From Planctomycetota bacterium (GTDB taxonomy: Bacteria; Planctomycetota; Phycisphaerae; Tepidisphaerales; Tepidisphaeraceae), in the NCBI GenBank assembly GCA_039182125.1, contig JBCDCH010000022.1, forward strand, positions 1-60,089: 60,089 nucleotides of DNA. Direction: 5' to 3'. A program made the position numbers and the translations under genes. The notes beneath the pieces are model-generated. The model worked only from the letters and a program-made list of their open reading frames with translations, ran no database searches and was not told the origin of the DNA. Positions 35,801 to 39,987 of the stretch are shown piece by piece (positions within the stretch are counted from its first letter, which is position 1; each line of letters begins with the position of its first letter).

Positions 35801-36115
35801 GACGCCACGCAAGCCATGCAAAGCCGCACCGATTTGGCCGAGTGGATCGTCGCCGGTGAGCAGAACAACGCGGGTGGCCGGGTCGTCGAGAACGCTCAGC
35901 TCCTCGGCCGCCAGGGCGGCATCGATCGCCACCACGCGCCGGACGGGTTGGACCTCCGGTGTCGCCGAGACGACCTCGGTCGGCACATCCGTCGAACTGG
36001 TCCGCACCACATCGGCGGCGTCACCGGAGAGGTAAACGCGCCGCTCAAGTTTCTCGAGCACGAGTTGTGGGGAAACGGTACCGGGGGCACTCAACCGTTG
36101 GGCGGGCATCTTCAT
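14876..36115 (-). CDS. Giant secreted repeat protein: LEPR-XLL-like motif, DUF4347, RTX, GSGY and haemagglutinin-like repeats
   Basis: One uninterrupted reverse-strand frame of 21.2 kb, about 7079 residues. From the N-terminus: VLEKLERRVYLSGDA (LEPR-XLL-like export motif of planctomycetes, near base 36040); DUF4347 (VVLLTGDDPLGQI to WHLEQIVGDTAEVEA, about 35930-35480, with ITHG and LLYGCDVG); a cadherin-like beta domain (35440-35080); a long region without named domains (to about 27000); RTX-type repeats (GNDTI, GGSGNDDL, GGGGNDTL, about 26960-26690); ten or so GSGY repeats (26260-24000); then filamentous-haemagglutinin-like beta-helix repeats rich in DAGNV and DLTNGTL to the end. The C-terminus (TLFAEVLSYAPDKDAFRNIATS) has no PEP-CTERM, anchor or autotransporter barrel. 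A TTG at 36190 would add 25 residues. Function is probably adhesion or an outer surface layer. Confidence 0.93.
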   Translation of the reverse strand: MKMPAQRLSAPGTVSPQLVLEKLERRVYLSGDAADVVRTSSTDVPTEVVSATPEVQPVRRVVAIDAALAAEELSVLDDPATRVVLLTGDDPLGQIGAALHGLRGVSAVHVITHGRSGALALDGRLVDEVTLESAADELNAWSDALADDASILLYGCDVGAGETGSAFLKALARRTDATVAASDDPTGHANDWHLEQIVGDTAEVEAVEGIETLVDLSRFSGLLAAPTVSAVDSVGHLVGTGPQVLDNALTVSGAGTFNRIDVQVTAGYRNGEDILSATNTGVGTGLFDATTGTLSITGLANNASTLQSILRSVRYENAQSPYATLGARTLTIRIDNVAVETVTVTQDLPLDASIRQRLNEAATLIQDIGTRISGFSAPGQSETAIVPLINETIGTLLYPTNSDGSTNYTSSIQPTQIGDYLQVKSAVSSYLTANPTLTDVTGLVTALQTQLTTLTAGTTADIEVTGNFVKPSASNARRIDLVLKAQNVKGFTKSLDLPELQRDLGLTINTAPSVTVGGGADIEVRVSLELDAHTWGSTLPTNKVGVNFAKLAAQAGVSTNDFDAPMQLGVIGGTITDGSIASVGQYPVSFSGGASKTLDNWNATAATGFGTLTGTVTADLPISASIGGVAATSTGTKLTISSTDPFGDDPLVYSTSQFGSLQYFAALTVDDLIRGIQDVGQLYHALDASNTDLLGLPVPLTDATSFGDALKFGELFDDAIGSKIDVVEPIMSLARTDELTDYRLPLSDDSTPKPAEWSDLRGAFSFGVVTSIDGTATTVNVAADGTRTNFTDLLTDINAALTSAGVPLVASGTDALTFKGTSNAVKWFALVPAAPPAERAAPLPQTTALSTLANDTPRYISVTGTTSGSVVGTNFYKLDTPIAAAAVHAGLVANGETAVVKVTRKNGHAGFGGSNRNGINSAGHGSADGYLLESAAPDLVRLGVLPVGESIGVLDTFASNRIKGTLPMATNLPSDISFKINDGSNDFAVTVADNNRGSVTDTIADVNAALVAAGIPATTLVAEFEDDRLVLRLPTGSPWSSFSVEPTSDVNAHQPVSLGLMVGGIADRPRPVALQTIDDFTTPGMFDGLSVTPIYDKAAGTVTFELAAADTPTAALPVGVDFATLPLTNIRSNSPVTVSPTIGRSLDFGVAFRITPAEPIVIASAPVTSNVLTADATFDLDFALQQRNTVTIPHGWTTGNDHVQALIGDANQALQQAGLDGKLIARHGINDGQFELVTAYRTNGNSAITLTHTAGVLASDLSFTFTHDGTTHTVTVAAADTATNTSLGQLVRQINAALADVGDPTLVQDVFFTTFSTSTGAQTNEIYVYAVNPPDVGWPTQLRLINSTTNPAATVFGFNDGAGAAESTLTARTGIAAPTVKAHTNGRPFADGTLQLSDASFAGAADYGLNTLRFTGTDADLDARVTLALPTPTSLTGFSPTLVSDFTRTVTGSDGTGKGTAALALTGITRNDLAAGDDDIADGATVTVSIADIADRTVTKSVAEGAPIAIPGQSAGKFKTATGAHTLYFIHDDIRYGATVNKADTQSNTTFAQLATQYNAALTSATRFNADDTTTVIDASSLFTLTKDPDTTLVQLGVYQPVANPNYASVAFGPNNAAFGEAGLQGAFGLGVIEQALTDVLPVLDTVQDELTLFNGFDVPLVDRPVRDLIDVKGDLLTGIARLGSATASNIADLAPAIAAALDIPSSTVALGFDSANNSYRLDLTYTTAAASARSLSMTLADFYRFTGQDVPDALSVFNDMSQSSPLETRLVATTQLSLGIDLTDPNAPRTFLYGHDGTNGTRVNVGIEAVVDDVNFTAAAGALGIFVRNGRVHLAGPAVTNDDAPVYTHDSGTEQLDLQTTGNTATLTADLAVGRHYLTPTGSETAPTAEQFSADFAGSVEAHLPLFTPTEFIDPFTDTDVDVQIQGSGEQTVELAGNVFTIVVPDLGDFADASELLESYRSQISAVYAAADDDPLTPAQQAQVDALQASIDGLATGEAVSIYAPDLDAATSGENTPTLLDALRDPALLLDGIDVILGTVESGLRGLDSLNIPVIGPVLGDAVDGVFDWRSGWLEDLRYDLRGQGDAFFQSLKESVYDFLGPAGIDLLLKDNGISSVEGLVGADSVDDVVLDFFDADGKKLTGRGGYGADSFEFKVRLGQTLLDTGLDLSFDFDSLAPAFQLGIDGGLSFKLGWDLTVGFGYSLTDGFYVVTNSDDAYNELQLQFEAGLTGRQTGFTVASRASSITGYSIRDAAGLWVHGPADGNGNTSILDVMPVLSDGTDWSATGTPTLPQDCVHDGSAEPGSDEMPFWVVAVDNGSGTAVPAQLDFLGRYVPQTGSRDTTQMVRFDQTAPFAAFGSLFFFNLAATDTVRVGLDPLGNGDYFYDPSQASTTTPFGRNDGDYGVNRNNDLPTRVAGRIGVNVVDPSTASGDYLARPGASPTGFVLMDGSDPVSGGEPVLDDDGNFTPVIYESGTWYIAEEDEGTWVSSGDEITADATPNRITFEEISEAGLDLFELDVSAEAVVNLDVEFFVSENAAIPRLTGTLNVDWRSDSVKVNPDGSEKRDFVPEIGINDIRLDLGSFLNKFIKPIAVEADKAFKPVDPLIDVVNSKIPVLSDIAGRNVRLTDLLTQFGGPKGKAVAAVIDTITLVRDLSAVMAAVPDNANVYLPIGNFWLAKVPGGKMQIYYDNSEVRAPSITQRNQSLLQDPGAGADAATNALGKLDEADRKERSNNNSKFGSATDPGGFDIPILKDPTTIFRLLMGEDVPLVTFSLPSVDFVFDKRITLARILVLEIGLRINVELEAQLHMGYDTKGLRLFADSRDPGDLLEGFYISDRENADGTGADVDEFSFSASLGLYGGVDAYLARAGIEGGFNFNARINLNDPDNDGKLRVLEAIELVEYTGNPLDLADLHFSGEVYARYYYWVGLRIWTPWKSYTITLHRGGKTFARATVFSFTRGGNDGPPVFASKITAVDDAGNETPNTLLLHMGGAAEKRVSNQDPLKLRDGNEHFTVWNDAGNPSTVNVRYNTFSGTETQTFTGVARVVASGDEGNDTIDASGLSGISVDFDGGAGNDTISLNTAPTATLTGGSGNDDLRVNGSAAATLDGGGGNDTLRGGTGTNDFRPGGGNDTVHGGAAGSFNTVRFARTFGVDQLLLNGNATSNLISFVESTLPVTANLSGNNSTVSAGDNNKATFDLLAVTEIHGSRGRDVFNVTNPTTRSRTDNEGLVLRGGLGNDEYNLVADDVTNVNAEGIRIDDAILPTTPATVGTIDVDGTCGHLKKIEVATGGTGYVVAPEVRITDATGRGAKAVASIDDNGVVTGIHVIDPGEGYSATPSVTLLDRTSRDDSVTFSSTTTGDVVFDRNASINRLTTGGKSIRFAGYANPGTPRPSNAPAEIDDVSLNIPAGSVRLASAIDVRQTLEIDAKHVEQEAALHADTVRITTAQGFNADHAIHATNNGDVLLRVTGQYPDAVTEATATATVVDGVITALNLTAGGSGYTHTPVVTIVDPIGNGTGARATATLTNGVVTALTLLDGGSGYFATPAPIIKFAAHDSIRLDAHVTSSTVGSIAGSGDGRGTITLRSEGGAIHQSGDVDFGSSNLDWRHGDFAYANVQNPDTLDDLTGGGSGATATAVVDADGQVTAINVTNGGSGYSTEFLPSVQLEGGATATAIVDDGTGTITGFRITYPGNGYAQSNPPAVNIVSNGFARLSGPATNRAHIQAAGGSLVASAVTGIGDAHKPLKTDVETMVAHTTALEAAIYVLEKDGTRLGLLDSINGVSTIDGDIAITNFTGTLALGQPVQAVDASGNLLWQDAAQTVPIYERDDQGRIVYRGGKIDSGDGGIKFVADDIDVNSFVGAGGGSIELSPVRPSAEIGLNGTQATVEATISGGVVTGFTNLWEGRGYTGEPIVTLTPPGQRAFGVADVRDGELQSVRLTFGGSNYNASFPPTVSLVGGNPDEAATVTATYNSDGQVTGFTVTDPGSGYGSAPEVRISLPGQQATARAVITGDRVTSLTIESPGANYQTPPTVEIGDPYPFSLKEAELDYFEDGFEEIIIGRIDGSHTFHSANATFTDGIRLRAPRGGTINVERLEATDSPVVIVGSGNTLNLDSANPIVSGTFIEVDDNIVVHDDVDAILRATAGHVSVFGAGKGKIDGVAGSLTENLLIEDVSDITVTGAIGSSYPIHNLTLNSSGRGNVSLERSVELEGTLTITEAGDVTFGGDVTIDGDLIITDADNVDFLGSLTVTGDIVVATAGRLSFAQDVEVQGNVDIGTDTDLTAVERVTFAANTLLDVRGNASIYTNDDIRLAIAEIIGDLNLATNDDVTVTGNMEVDGTLTLGVADKVSFARDLEVVGDVSIGNLGDLTQIGEITFAGGADIDVSGAMTLAVNDDIALENVEVVGNLAIHTNGALEVAGTIDTDADFVIGRAASVSLDQDVTVAGDATFGTTLDLTLLGTVALGETISFDVDGTAAIYANDEITLGALDIGTDLLVSTNAGLSVASDLSVDGNFTLGRATAASFARDVGIVGFVSLGSAVDPTRLGALSFASSARFDAGGLVTIYTQGDVVFGNRVGQLETPTSMLVRSEAGDISFNDTVDLDTAPLTIAQARDLTFAQDLTAGDLVVTLATGQTRFQRTAVLGSVDVTSVAAVQVVNQLVVTTGNLRLRTNDVDFNGGVNSIIHQAADTRTMTVEPYALDRAIAIGSPAGAGGLDISDLDLDAISGTFAELVIGTATTGTGPVTLGSIGTQQGAGNSRINNPTRIVGGSITVAQNVDSAAGAGYLKLVANTGDITVNGALNETPGERNDTIELLSHTGAIALNAPVYAGDELRLYAATTVTATSFIDADHLAVDAGAAVSLNHETNRVSVAAFDIADDNLVFRNDHDWAIGTVDSRVGLDIGTGDAHLTSNNATVTQTDDIVAADLRTDGTAGDFTLTRATNDVDTARGSADDVRLVDADDLNITAATTTGVLIATAADALTVGVIDATGNVALDAGTTFTSTDISSDANIAVTADDAFNSTRMSTLGSVQLDTPAAMVLDETIAGTTVTLTVGDTLTNSTRISAGSDIDINVTNAVTSNVIVAGGWVDIAAASLGAERITADGNAVALIGGDLDVTVTVAGNVDYTAGDNLVADDVTSAADVRLDATATIDSATAIVAAGNLAMVTDTGTITTNVIDADGTVITTAATAIGSTDLDAGGNVTLDAGTSITSGNLATDADLLATAVTSIDLGTTTTVNANLTSGTTLDSDNFTATGNVTIDITGALTSDELDAAGILLVTATDAADFTATTAGNADWTVTGALTNGTLDASGNVDIDADDTFTSTGVTAGGTVNIDVVGAFDSDTIDAEGDLDIIAGSTVDLDTTAGYDVDIRATGAMTSGSLTAAGSVVIDADASLTSSTLIAAGTVDITAENALNMQTTDAEGDLTIDAEAGVQLTNTDAANVDIDAVGNVTSGTLNAAGNVDLDADSFNSTTLTATGNATLTTAGLIDSGTIDVEGDLTANAGTTLDLDTTEANNVDLTAAGDLTNGTLAAVGNVVIDANATLTSTQLTATGTASITAEDALNAGTTDAEGDLTIDAEAGVQLADTAGANVDIDAVGNVTSGMLDAAGNVDLDADSFNSTTLTATGNAALTAVGLIDSGDIDVEGDLDISAGGTVDLDTTAGDNVDIDVAGQMTNGTLTAAGNVIVEADDILTSSVINAGGTATLNVVGDLDSHTIDAAGDLTVTAGASVDLTVTAGANVNLTAAGDLTNGALTATGNVIVDADQSVTSTNLIALGNATLTVDGPLNSTALDTDGDLDIDAGAGVQLGTTEAVNADIDAVGNVTSTTFDATGTVQLDADSVNSTTLDADDDVTIATVAGVVSDTLRTDADLAIDAGTTLTLATTESNNANLLSTGQLSSDSLTADGNVTADTDANMLAGTMTITGTADLDAGTDLQAINLSVTGNANVDAGNDADIARLSTLSVATVNAGRDGSFGELLADADLTVTAGRDITADKLSSGGNLTATATNSFDADRVTAAGNAVVNATDINSDTSIAVTNNATLTADETLTAKLVDVDGLADLDARTIAITELTAGTLDTDATTSVTATRLATTGNSTVDAGTTVDVDTLTADGAAAIDAGDDININTLRGNAGVDVDGAADVTLGTTNGSGIDIDADGAVLTDTTTATADLRIVAGTTLDGVSMTTASNASLSSGANLNVDNITATGDATIDSAAGVIVDELTANDADIDAVGSVELDRATTRDLNVDAGNALDSQRLIGRNVTLFADAGITNTDRIEATGDINAVSGTGGNYNTLQAGNDLTLDAGFWTTADAIRARHVDVDVTSTFATNTIDAAGTVDLDVTELDSERITAAETVDITTTGAIDSERIDANDLRIRGGGQTDLNVVRTNNNADIAVTGRTAITDAQVGGDATITATQNLSHDRLTVAGDAALSTPTTLSLNVTDVAGTLTLSGRTVGLAGATSTGNLALRATADAATLGDITATGQVSLVASALNLPDGFFIDADGDVAIDADTLGLGTDILTGGDVTLDADTQLTGYVGINARGSIELLGSIDGVQTLSVAAGGDVRFDAAVGTTDRLRRVMVVDAINVTIDAPLLTQRFDQFDGTGTTFVRDTLSTTHSRGLRINTGDIVVDAALGSRRRAVINLAADGGMRFTEDARLWSHGGINLTADAIEADNGAILAASNRRDFVITADRVSLPTATESVSGNADFLLQPRTIDGPTAIGVDGAAFGLRSAAGLSQYFAQVRVTGGEVTLGDIDLNVPLSVEASDDLTVEGSVTTHTQRGAIDLHAGGTVTVLGDVQIVRGGDLIVDADDIRVGSDDRVANITIPGSLLLGTRAVDSTTQVINPLTTLRANDILIGGIDQIEPAEVRITGNFYAGDDFNIYTTGNAIADRFRIVATNSLNIDADGDIRVSDGTGISRTQLPIFTANRDGNRTGRLEESFVFYNNPRNVRLAAEFENVSFGNGLNRNGFADVRIVNLDDVPAAAFARVALRASLDGTLDGSDVLLGWSSDVLEFAPNGSLRIRIEAGLPVDLPEGSYTLFAEVLSYAPDKDAFRNIATSTTRIAA
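19181..20074 (-). repeat. 447-bp super-repeat within the giant gene
   Basis: Near-identical segments start at 19181, 19628 and 20075, a period of 447 bases or exactly 149 residues. Each period consists of two related units of 73 and 76 residues (compare AGNVDLDADSFNSTTLTATG with AVGNVVIDANATLTSTQLTA). The first two copies share most bases over the opening 150 positions, and the third is more diverged. It lies inside a wider field of looser copies from about 17000 to 21200. The 73-76-residue unit fits three beta-helix turns of about 25 residues. Confidence 0.8.
24000..26270 (-). repeat. GSGY-type protein repeats in the giant gene
   Basis: About ten units share the pattern (G/N)Y-x4-P-x-V-x-(I/L), then a Gly/Ala-rich A-x-A-x-V strand, then G-x-V-T-x-(I/L/F). 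Examples are GYVVAPEVRI, GYSATPSVTL, GYTHTPVVTI, GYTGEPIVTL, GYGSAPEVRI and NYQTPPTVEI. They occur in three groups separated by spacer sequence. Such repeats are found in large secreted and phage-tail-like proteins and are probably small beta modules. Confidence 0.7.
26690..26960 (-). repeat. RTX calcium-binding nonapeptide block in the giant gene
   Basis: The block encodes GNDTIDASGL, GGAGNDTISL, GGSGNDDLRV, GGGGNDTLRGGTGTND and GGGNDTVHGG, variants of the GGxGxDxUx nonapeptide that binds calcium in a parallel beta roll. Calcium-triggered folding outside the cell is the known role of this repeat in type I secreted proteins. Confidence 0.8.
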
Positions 36116-36354
36116 GATGGGTCTTGGAAGAACATCGCGGCGATATGCCGCAGAAGTCTCATCGACGGCCCGAATGAGCCTTTCGATCAAGTTCCAAAAC
36201 CGTGCCGGCCCGCGAAAACCTGCCGCGACCCGTCGGTCAACACTGGTAAATGCGAAGCCAAGCGATCGAGAGCCGCTATGGGACGTGCTTCGTCAAAACT
36301 CGGACGTGACGGCGGCTTACAACATGTTGGCGCAGCGACGTTTAGGTTGCGCCC

Positions 36355-37986
36355 TCATACCCCGGCGTTTGCCGGCTCGACCGCGGGGATGAGGTTGTCG
36401 ACGACTTTCGCGCTGCAGAGGACGCCCGGCATGCCCGCGCCGGGGTGGGTGCCGGCACCGACGAAGTACAGGCCGTCGATGTCCTCGGACTTGTTGTGGA
36501 AGCGGAACCAGGCCGACTGTTTGAAGATCGGCTGGATCGAGAAGCCGCTGCCGAAGTGGGTGTTGAGGTTGTCGCGGAAGTGGTCGGGGGTGACGTAGAA
36601 GTCACCGGTGATGCACTCGCTCAGGCCGGGCAGGATCGTGCGTTCGAGGTAGCGGACGACGTCGTCGCGGAAGGCGTCGCCGAACTTGGCCCAGTCGACG
36701 GTGCCGTCGGGGTGCGTGGGGATGTCGGCCGGGTCGGCCTTGCCGCCGGGTTGGAGGTTGGGGACGGGGACGAGCACGTAAAAGCTCTCCATGCCCTCGG
36801 GGGCCATGCTCGGGTCGGTCGCGGTGGGGCGGTGCAGGTAAACGCTCAGGTCCTCGCGCTCGACCTGCTTCATGTCGAAGAGTTTGTCGAGCAGCTCCTT
36901 GTACGTTTCGCCGAGGACGATGGTGTGGTGGGCGACGTCGTCGTACTTCCTGGTGGTGCCGAAGTAGAGCACGAACAGGCCCATGCTGTACTTCATCTTG
37001 TCGAGCTTGGCATCCTTGAACGACGGCCGATGCTCGGGGGCGATGAGGTTGCGGTAGATCGCCGGCGGGTCGCCGTTGACGATGACCACTGGCTCCCAAT
37101 CGACGTCCCGTGGGTCAATACCAGGATTCCCGGGAGCGATTTGTTCACCACTCCGAAGTCGCACTGACTTCGCCCATTGCCGGAGGCCAAACTTCTCTTG
37201 CTTGGGTCGATCCGGCCAGTCGTGTATGTCGATCGACGCCACCTCCTCCCCCAACCGCAGCTCAATCCCTTCCTCCTCCATCAGCTTCTGCAACCCGCGG
37301 ACGATCGCGCCGGTGCCGCCCATCGCGAACTGGACGCCCCATTCGCGTTCGAGGTAGAAGATGAGCGAGTAGATGCTCGTCGTGTTGAACGGGTTGCCGC
37401 CGACGAGCAGCGGTTGGAAGCTGAACACGCGGCGCAGGTTCTCGTTCTTGATGTACTTGCTGCTCATCTGCCAGACCGTCCGCCACGCGCCGAGCTTGGC
37501 GAGGTCGGGGGCGCACTTGAGCATCGTCGTGAACTTGTCGAACGGCTGATCGCCGAGGTCGGTAAAGCCCTTGTCGAAGATACGTTTGGAGTGGGCGAGG
37601 TACTTGCGAAAGCCCTCGACGTCGCGATCGCCGCCGAACTTGCGGATCTCGCCCTCGAACTGCTCCATCGTGCCGCCGTAGTTGAACTGCTCGCCGTTGG
37701 CGAACTGGATGCGGTACCACGGGTAGATGTCGCGGAACTCGACGTAGTCCTCCCGGCGTTTGCCGAAGAGCTCAAAGAGTTCGTCGAAGAGGAACTTCGC
37801 GGTGATGACGGTCGGGCCGGCGTCGTGGACGAAGGTGCCGTGCTCGGTTTCGTGGTGGTACTGGTAGCCGCGTCCGCCGAGCTTGTCCTGCTTGTCGATG
37901 AGCGTGACGTCGTAGCCCTTGGCCCGCATGCGCAGCGCGGACGCTATCCCACCAAATCCGCCACCGATCACAATCGCTTTTGGCAT
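36355..37986 (-). CDS. crtI: CrtI-type phytoene desaturase
   Basis: A 543-residue FAD-dependent desaturase/isomerase of the carotenoid pathway. The Rossmann motif VIGGGFGGIASALRM sits at residues 6-20, followed by DKQDKLGGRGY and a substrate region with HDAGPTVIT. The C-terminal FAD motif is GLYFVGAGTHPGAGMPGVLCSAKVV. The length is slightly above the usual 490-510. The excess is an insert at about residues 255-298, between the strands DIHDW and VVIVNGDPP, containing GLRQWAKSVRLRSGEQ with visibly different codon use. No crtB or other carotenoid genes are nearby. It lies between an RTX protein gene and the giant gene, all on the reverse strand. A related CrtI-like role (for example CrtN/CrtO-type substrates) is possible. 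Confidence 0.9.
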   Translation of the reverse strand: MPKAIVIGGGFGGIASALRMRAKGYDVTLIDKQDKLGGRGYQYHHETEHGTFVHDAGPTVITAKFLFDELFELFGKRREDYVEFRDIYPWYRIQFANGEQFNYGGTMEQFEGEIRKFGGDRDVEGFRKYLAHSKRIFDKGFTDLGDQPFDKFTTMLKCAPDLAKLGAWRTVWQMSSKYIKNENLRRVFSFQPLLVGGNPFNTTSIYSLIFYLEREWGVQFAMGGTGAIVRGLQKLMEEEGIELRLGEEVASIDIHDWPDRPKQEKFGLRQWAKSVRLRSGEQIAPGNPGIDPRDVDWEPVVIVNGDPPAIYRNLIAPEHRPSFKDAKLDKMKYSMGLFVLYFGTTRKYDDVAHHTIVLGETYKELLDKLFDMKQVEREDLSVYLHRPTATDPSMAPEGMESFYVLVPVPNLQPGGKADPADIPTHPDGTVDWAKFGDAFRDDVVRYLERTILPGLSECITGDFYVTPDHFRDNLNTHFGSGFSIQPIFKQSAWFRFHNKSEDIDGLYFVGAGTHPGAGMPGVLCSAKVVDNLIPAVEPANAGV

Positions 37987-38009
37987 TGCAAGAACGATAG
38001 GACGACCGT

Positions 38010-38030
38010 CCGGTCGGACGGTCCGACCGG
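38010..38030. promoter_or_regulatory. 21-bp palindrome upstream of crtI
   Basis: CCGGTCGGAC-G-GTCCGACCGG has perfect 10-bp arms around one base. It lies 24 bases before the crtI start and 32 bases after the RTX gene stop. The symmetry suits a dimeric repressor operator better than a terminator, since the loop is too tight and no T-tract follows. Confidence 0.45.
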
Positions 38031-38061
38031 GCGGTGGGTGAATGGTTTGAAAGCAAGCCGA

Positions 38062-39783
38062 TTAGCGCTTGCCGGGTTGTTGGGCCGGCGGGTCGTCGAT
38101 CGGCTGCGGCGGGCCGGCGACGTCGGGGCCGGGCTTGACCTTGACCATTACGCCGTTGCCGTTGTTGTCGGTGAGCTCGATGTCGCCGGCACGCACGGCC
38201 CAGAACTCGAAGATCGGCTCGCCGTCGAGCATGAGCTGGGCGTAGCGCGTCTGGCCGTAGCGGCGTTGGTCCTCGACGCTGATCTGGTCGACGGTGACGT
38301 TGCCTTCGAGCAGCAGGACATCTTCGTTGCGGAGGTCGAGGATGCGTCGGCGTTGGATGCCGTCGCCGCCGCCGAGGTCGGAGAAGCCGATGATGCCCTC
38401 GACGGGTTGGCGGACGGTGTCGCGGCCGGGGCCGAGGATGAGGTTGCACTGCCCGGTGCCGAGCGTGATGTCGTCGTCGCCGGCGTCGGCGCTGACCAGG
38501 TCGTCGCCCGCGCCGGTGACGATGGTGTCGTTGCCAGGGCCGGTGAAGAACAGTTCGTCGGGTGAGAAGAAGCTCTGCCCGCCTTCGAGGAAGCGTCGGC
38601 GGTAGCTCTGGTGGCCGGTCAGATCGGTGCCGGTGACGGTATCGGCGGCGCTTCCGGTGATGACCACCTCGACAAACGCCGTTGCCGGCAGCGAGTTCAT
38701 GTCCAGCGTGATCGGCTGGTCGGTCATCAGCCCCATGTTCAGCTCGTAGAACACCGGCTGCGTGTCGGTCTGCGTGATTTGGTCGGGGTTGATGTCCCTG
38801 GCGAAGAAGAGCGCATCGGTGCCGCCGTCGATGACGGGCTTGGACGGGTCGTCGTCTTCGTAGGCGTCGATGAGCGTGTGGTTGCCGACCTCGGTCGCGC
38901 CGATGAGCACGAAGTAGTCATCGCCTGGCCCGGCGATGAGTGTGTCGTTGTCGTCGCGGCCGATGAGCACCTGCGTACCGCCGCCGCCGAAGAGGACGTC
39001 AGCGCCTTCGTTGCCGTCGAAGTAGTCGAATGAAAACTCGTACTGCCCCGGCTCGGTGATGAGCAGGTCGTCGCCCGCGCCGCCGAAGAGCGTGTCGTTG
39101 TTCTGGCCGCCGTAGAGCGTGTCGTTGCCGGCCTCGCCTTGGAGGACGTCGTTGCCGAGATCGCCGTAGAGCACGTCGTTGCCACCGCCGCCGTTGACGC
39201 TGTCGTCGTCGGCATTGCCGCGCAGGTCGTCGGCACCTTCGTTACCGAGGAGGGTGTCGTTGCCGTTGCCGCCGAGGATGGTGTCGTCGCCGTCGTTGCC
39301 GTTGATGGAGTCGGGTCCGTCGGGGTTGGCGGAGTTGCCGGGGCCGCCGTTGATGTCGTCGTTGCCCGGCCCGCCGGCGATGGTGTCGGAGCCGCCGCCG
39401 CCCTTGACCTCGTCGTCGAAGTCGCCCGCGTCGATGCCGTCGTTGCCCGGGCCGCCGTCGAGGAAGTCCTCGTCCATGCCGCCGACCAGGGCGTCGTCGC
39501 CCTCGTTGCCGTAGACCGAGTCGCGACCCTCACCGCCGACGAGTTGGTCGTTGCCGGCGAGCCCGTAGATCCGATCGTCACCGGCGAGGCCGTCGACCTG
39601 GTCGTCACCGTCGGTGGTGCCACGCGGCTGGCCGTCGACCTCGAAGTTGGCGTCGATGCGGTCGTCGCCGGGCGTGCCGGTGATCTGAGCGAGCGTGGTG
39701 AAGCCGACCAGTCCGGCGGCGATGACGGTGGCGGAAGCCGCCAACGCCAGGCGGTGTTTCGGTGCGTTCATGGGACGAGTCAC
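38062..39783 (-). CDS. Secreted RTX-repeat calcium-binding protein
   Basis: A 573-residue protein. The GTG at 39783 has AGGG at good spacing, while an ATG at 39771 would be too far away. The N-terminus contains a signal peptide (HRLALAASATVIAAGLVGFTTLA). Residues about 35-240 are a nearly unbroken series of RTX nonapeptides (GLAGNDQLVGGEGRDSVYGN, GGPGNDDINGG, GNGNDTLLGNEGADDL, GQNNDTLFGGAGDDLL). A second block lies near residue 425 (GPGNDTIVTGAGDDLVSADAGDDDITLG). Between and after are beta-rich segments, one of which (ILDLRNEDVLLLEGNVTVDQIS) resembles the DxxxEF-type strand of other RTX proteins. The tail is Pro-rich and basic (PPQPIDDPPAQQPGKR). Calcium-dependent folding after export is expected. 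No PEP-CTERM or type I exporter genes are nearby. Confidence 0.88.
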   Translation of the reverse strand: MTRPMNAPKHRLALAASATVIAAGLVGFTTLAQITGTPGDDRIDANFEVDGQPRGTTDGDDQVDGLAGDDRIYGLAGNDQLVGGEGRDSVYGNEGDDALVGGMDEDFLDGGPGNDGIDAGDFDDEVKGGGGSDTIAGGPGNDDINGGPGNSANPDGPDSINGNDGDDTILGGNGNDTLLGNEGADDLRGNADDDSVNGGGGNDVLYGDLGNDVLQGEAGNDTLYGGQNNDTLFGGAGDDLLITEPGQYEFSFDYFDGNEGADVLFGGGGTQVLIGRDDNDTLIAGPGDDYFVLIGATEVGNHTLIDAYEDDDPSKPVIDGGTDALFFARDINPDQITQTDTQPVFYELNMGLMTDQPITLDMNSLPATAFVEVVITGSAADTVTGTDLTGHQSYRRRFLEGGQSFFSPDELFFTGPGNDTIVTGAGDDLVSADAGDDDITLGTGQCNLILGPGRDTVRQPVEGIIGFSDLGGGDGIQRRRILDLRNEDVLLLEGNVTVDQISVEDQRRYGQTRYAQLMLDGEPIFEFWAVRAGDIELTDNNGNGVMVKVKPGPDVAGPPQPIDDPPAQQPGKR

Positions 39784-39936
39784 GAGAACCCTTTCGTTCG
39801 TTGTGGCGAGCGCGAGTGCGCGATGATGAAGTTGCCGGCGGAACCCCGACCGGTCGACCGACCGGTCAACGAATCGACACAGGTCGCAGGATAACGTTTG
39901 GCGATATTTTGCAAATCACCATGCGGCCATGCAAAA

Positions 39937-39964
39937 CGCCCGCGCATCGGTTGATGCGCGGGCG
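39937..39964 (-). terminator. Intrinsic terminator of the PEP-CTERM gene at 39988
   Basis: CGCCCGCGCATC (39937-39948) and GATGCGCGGGCG (39953-39964) form a perfect 12-bp stem with a four-base loop. On the reverse strand the stem is followed by TTTT. It lies 23 bases after the stop codon. Confidence 0.85.
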
Positions 39965-39987
39965 ATTGGTTGAGTTCGTGTTGTCGG

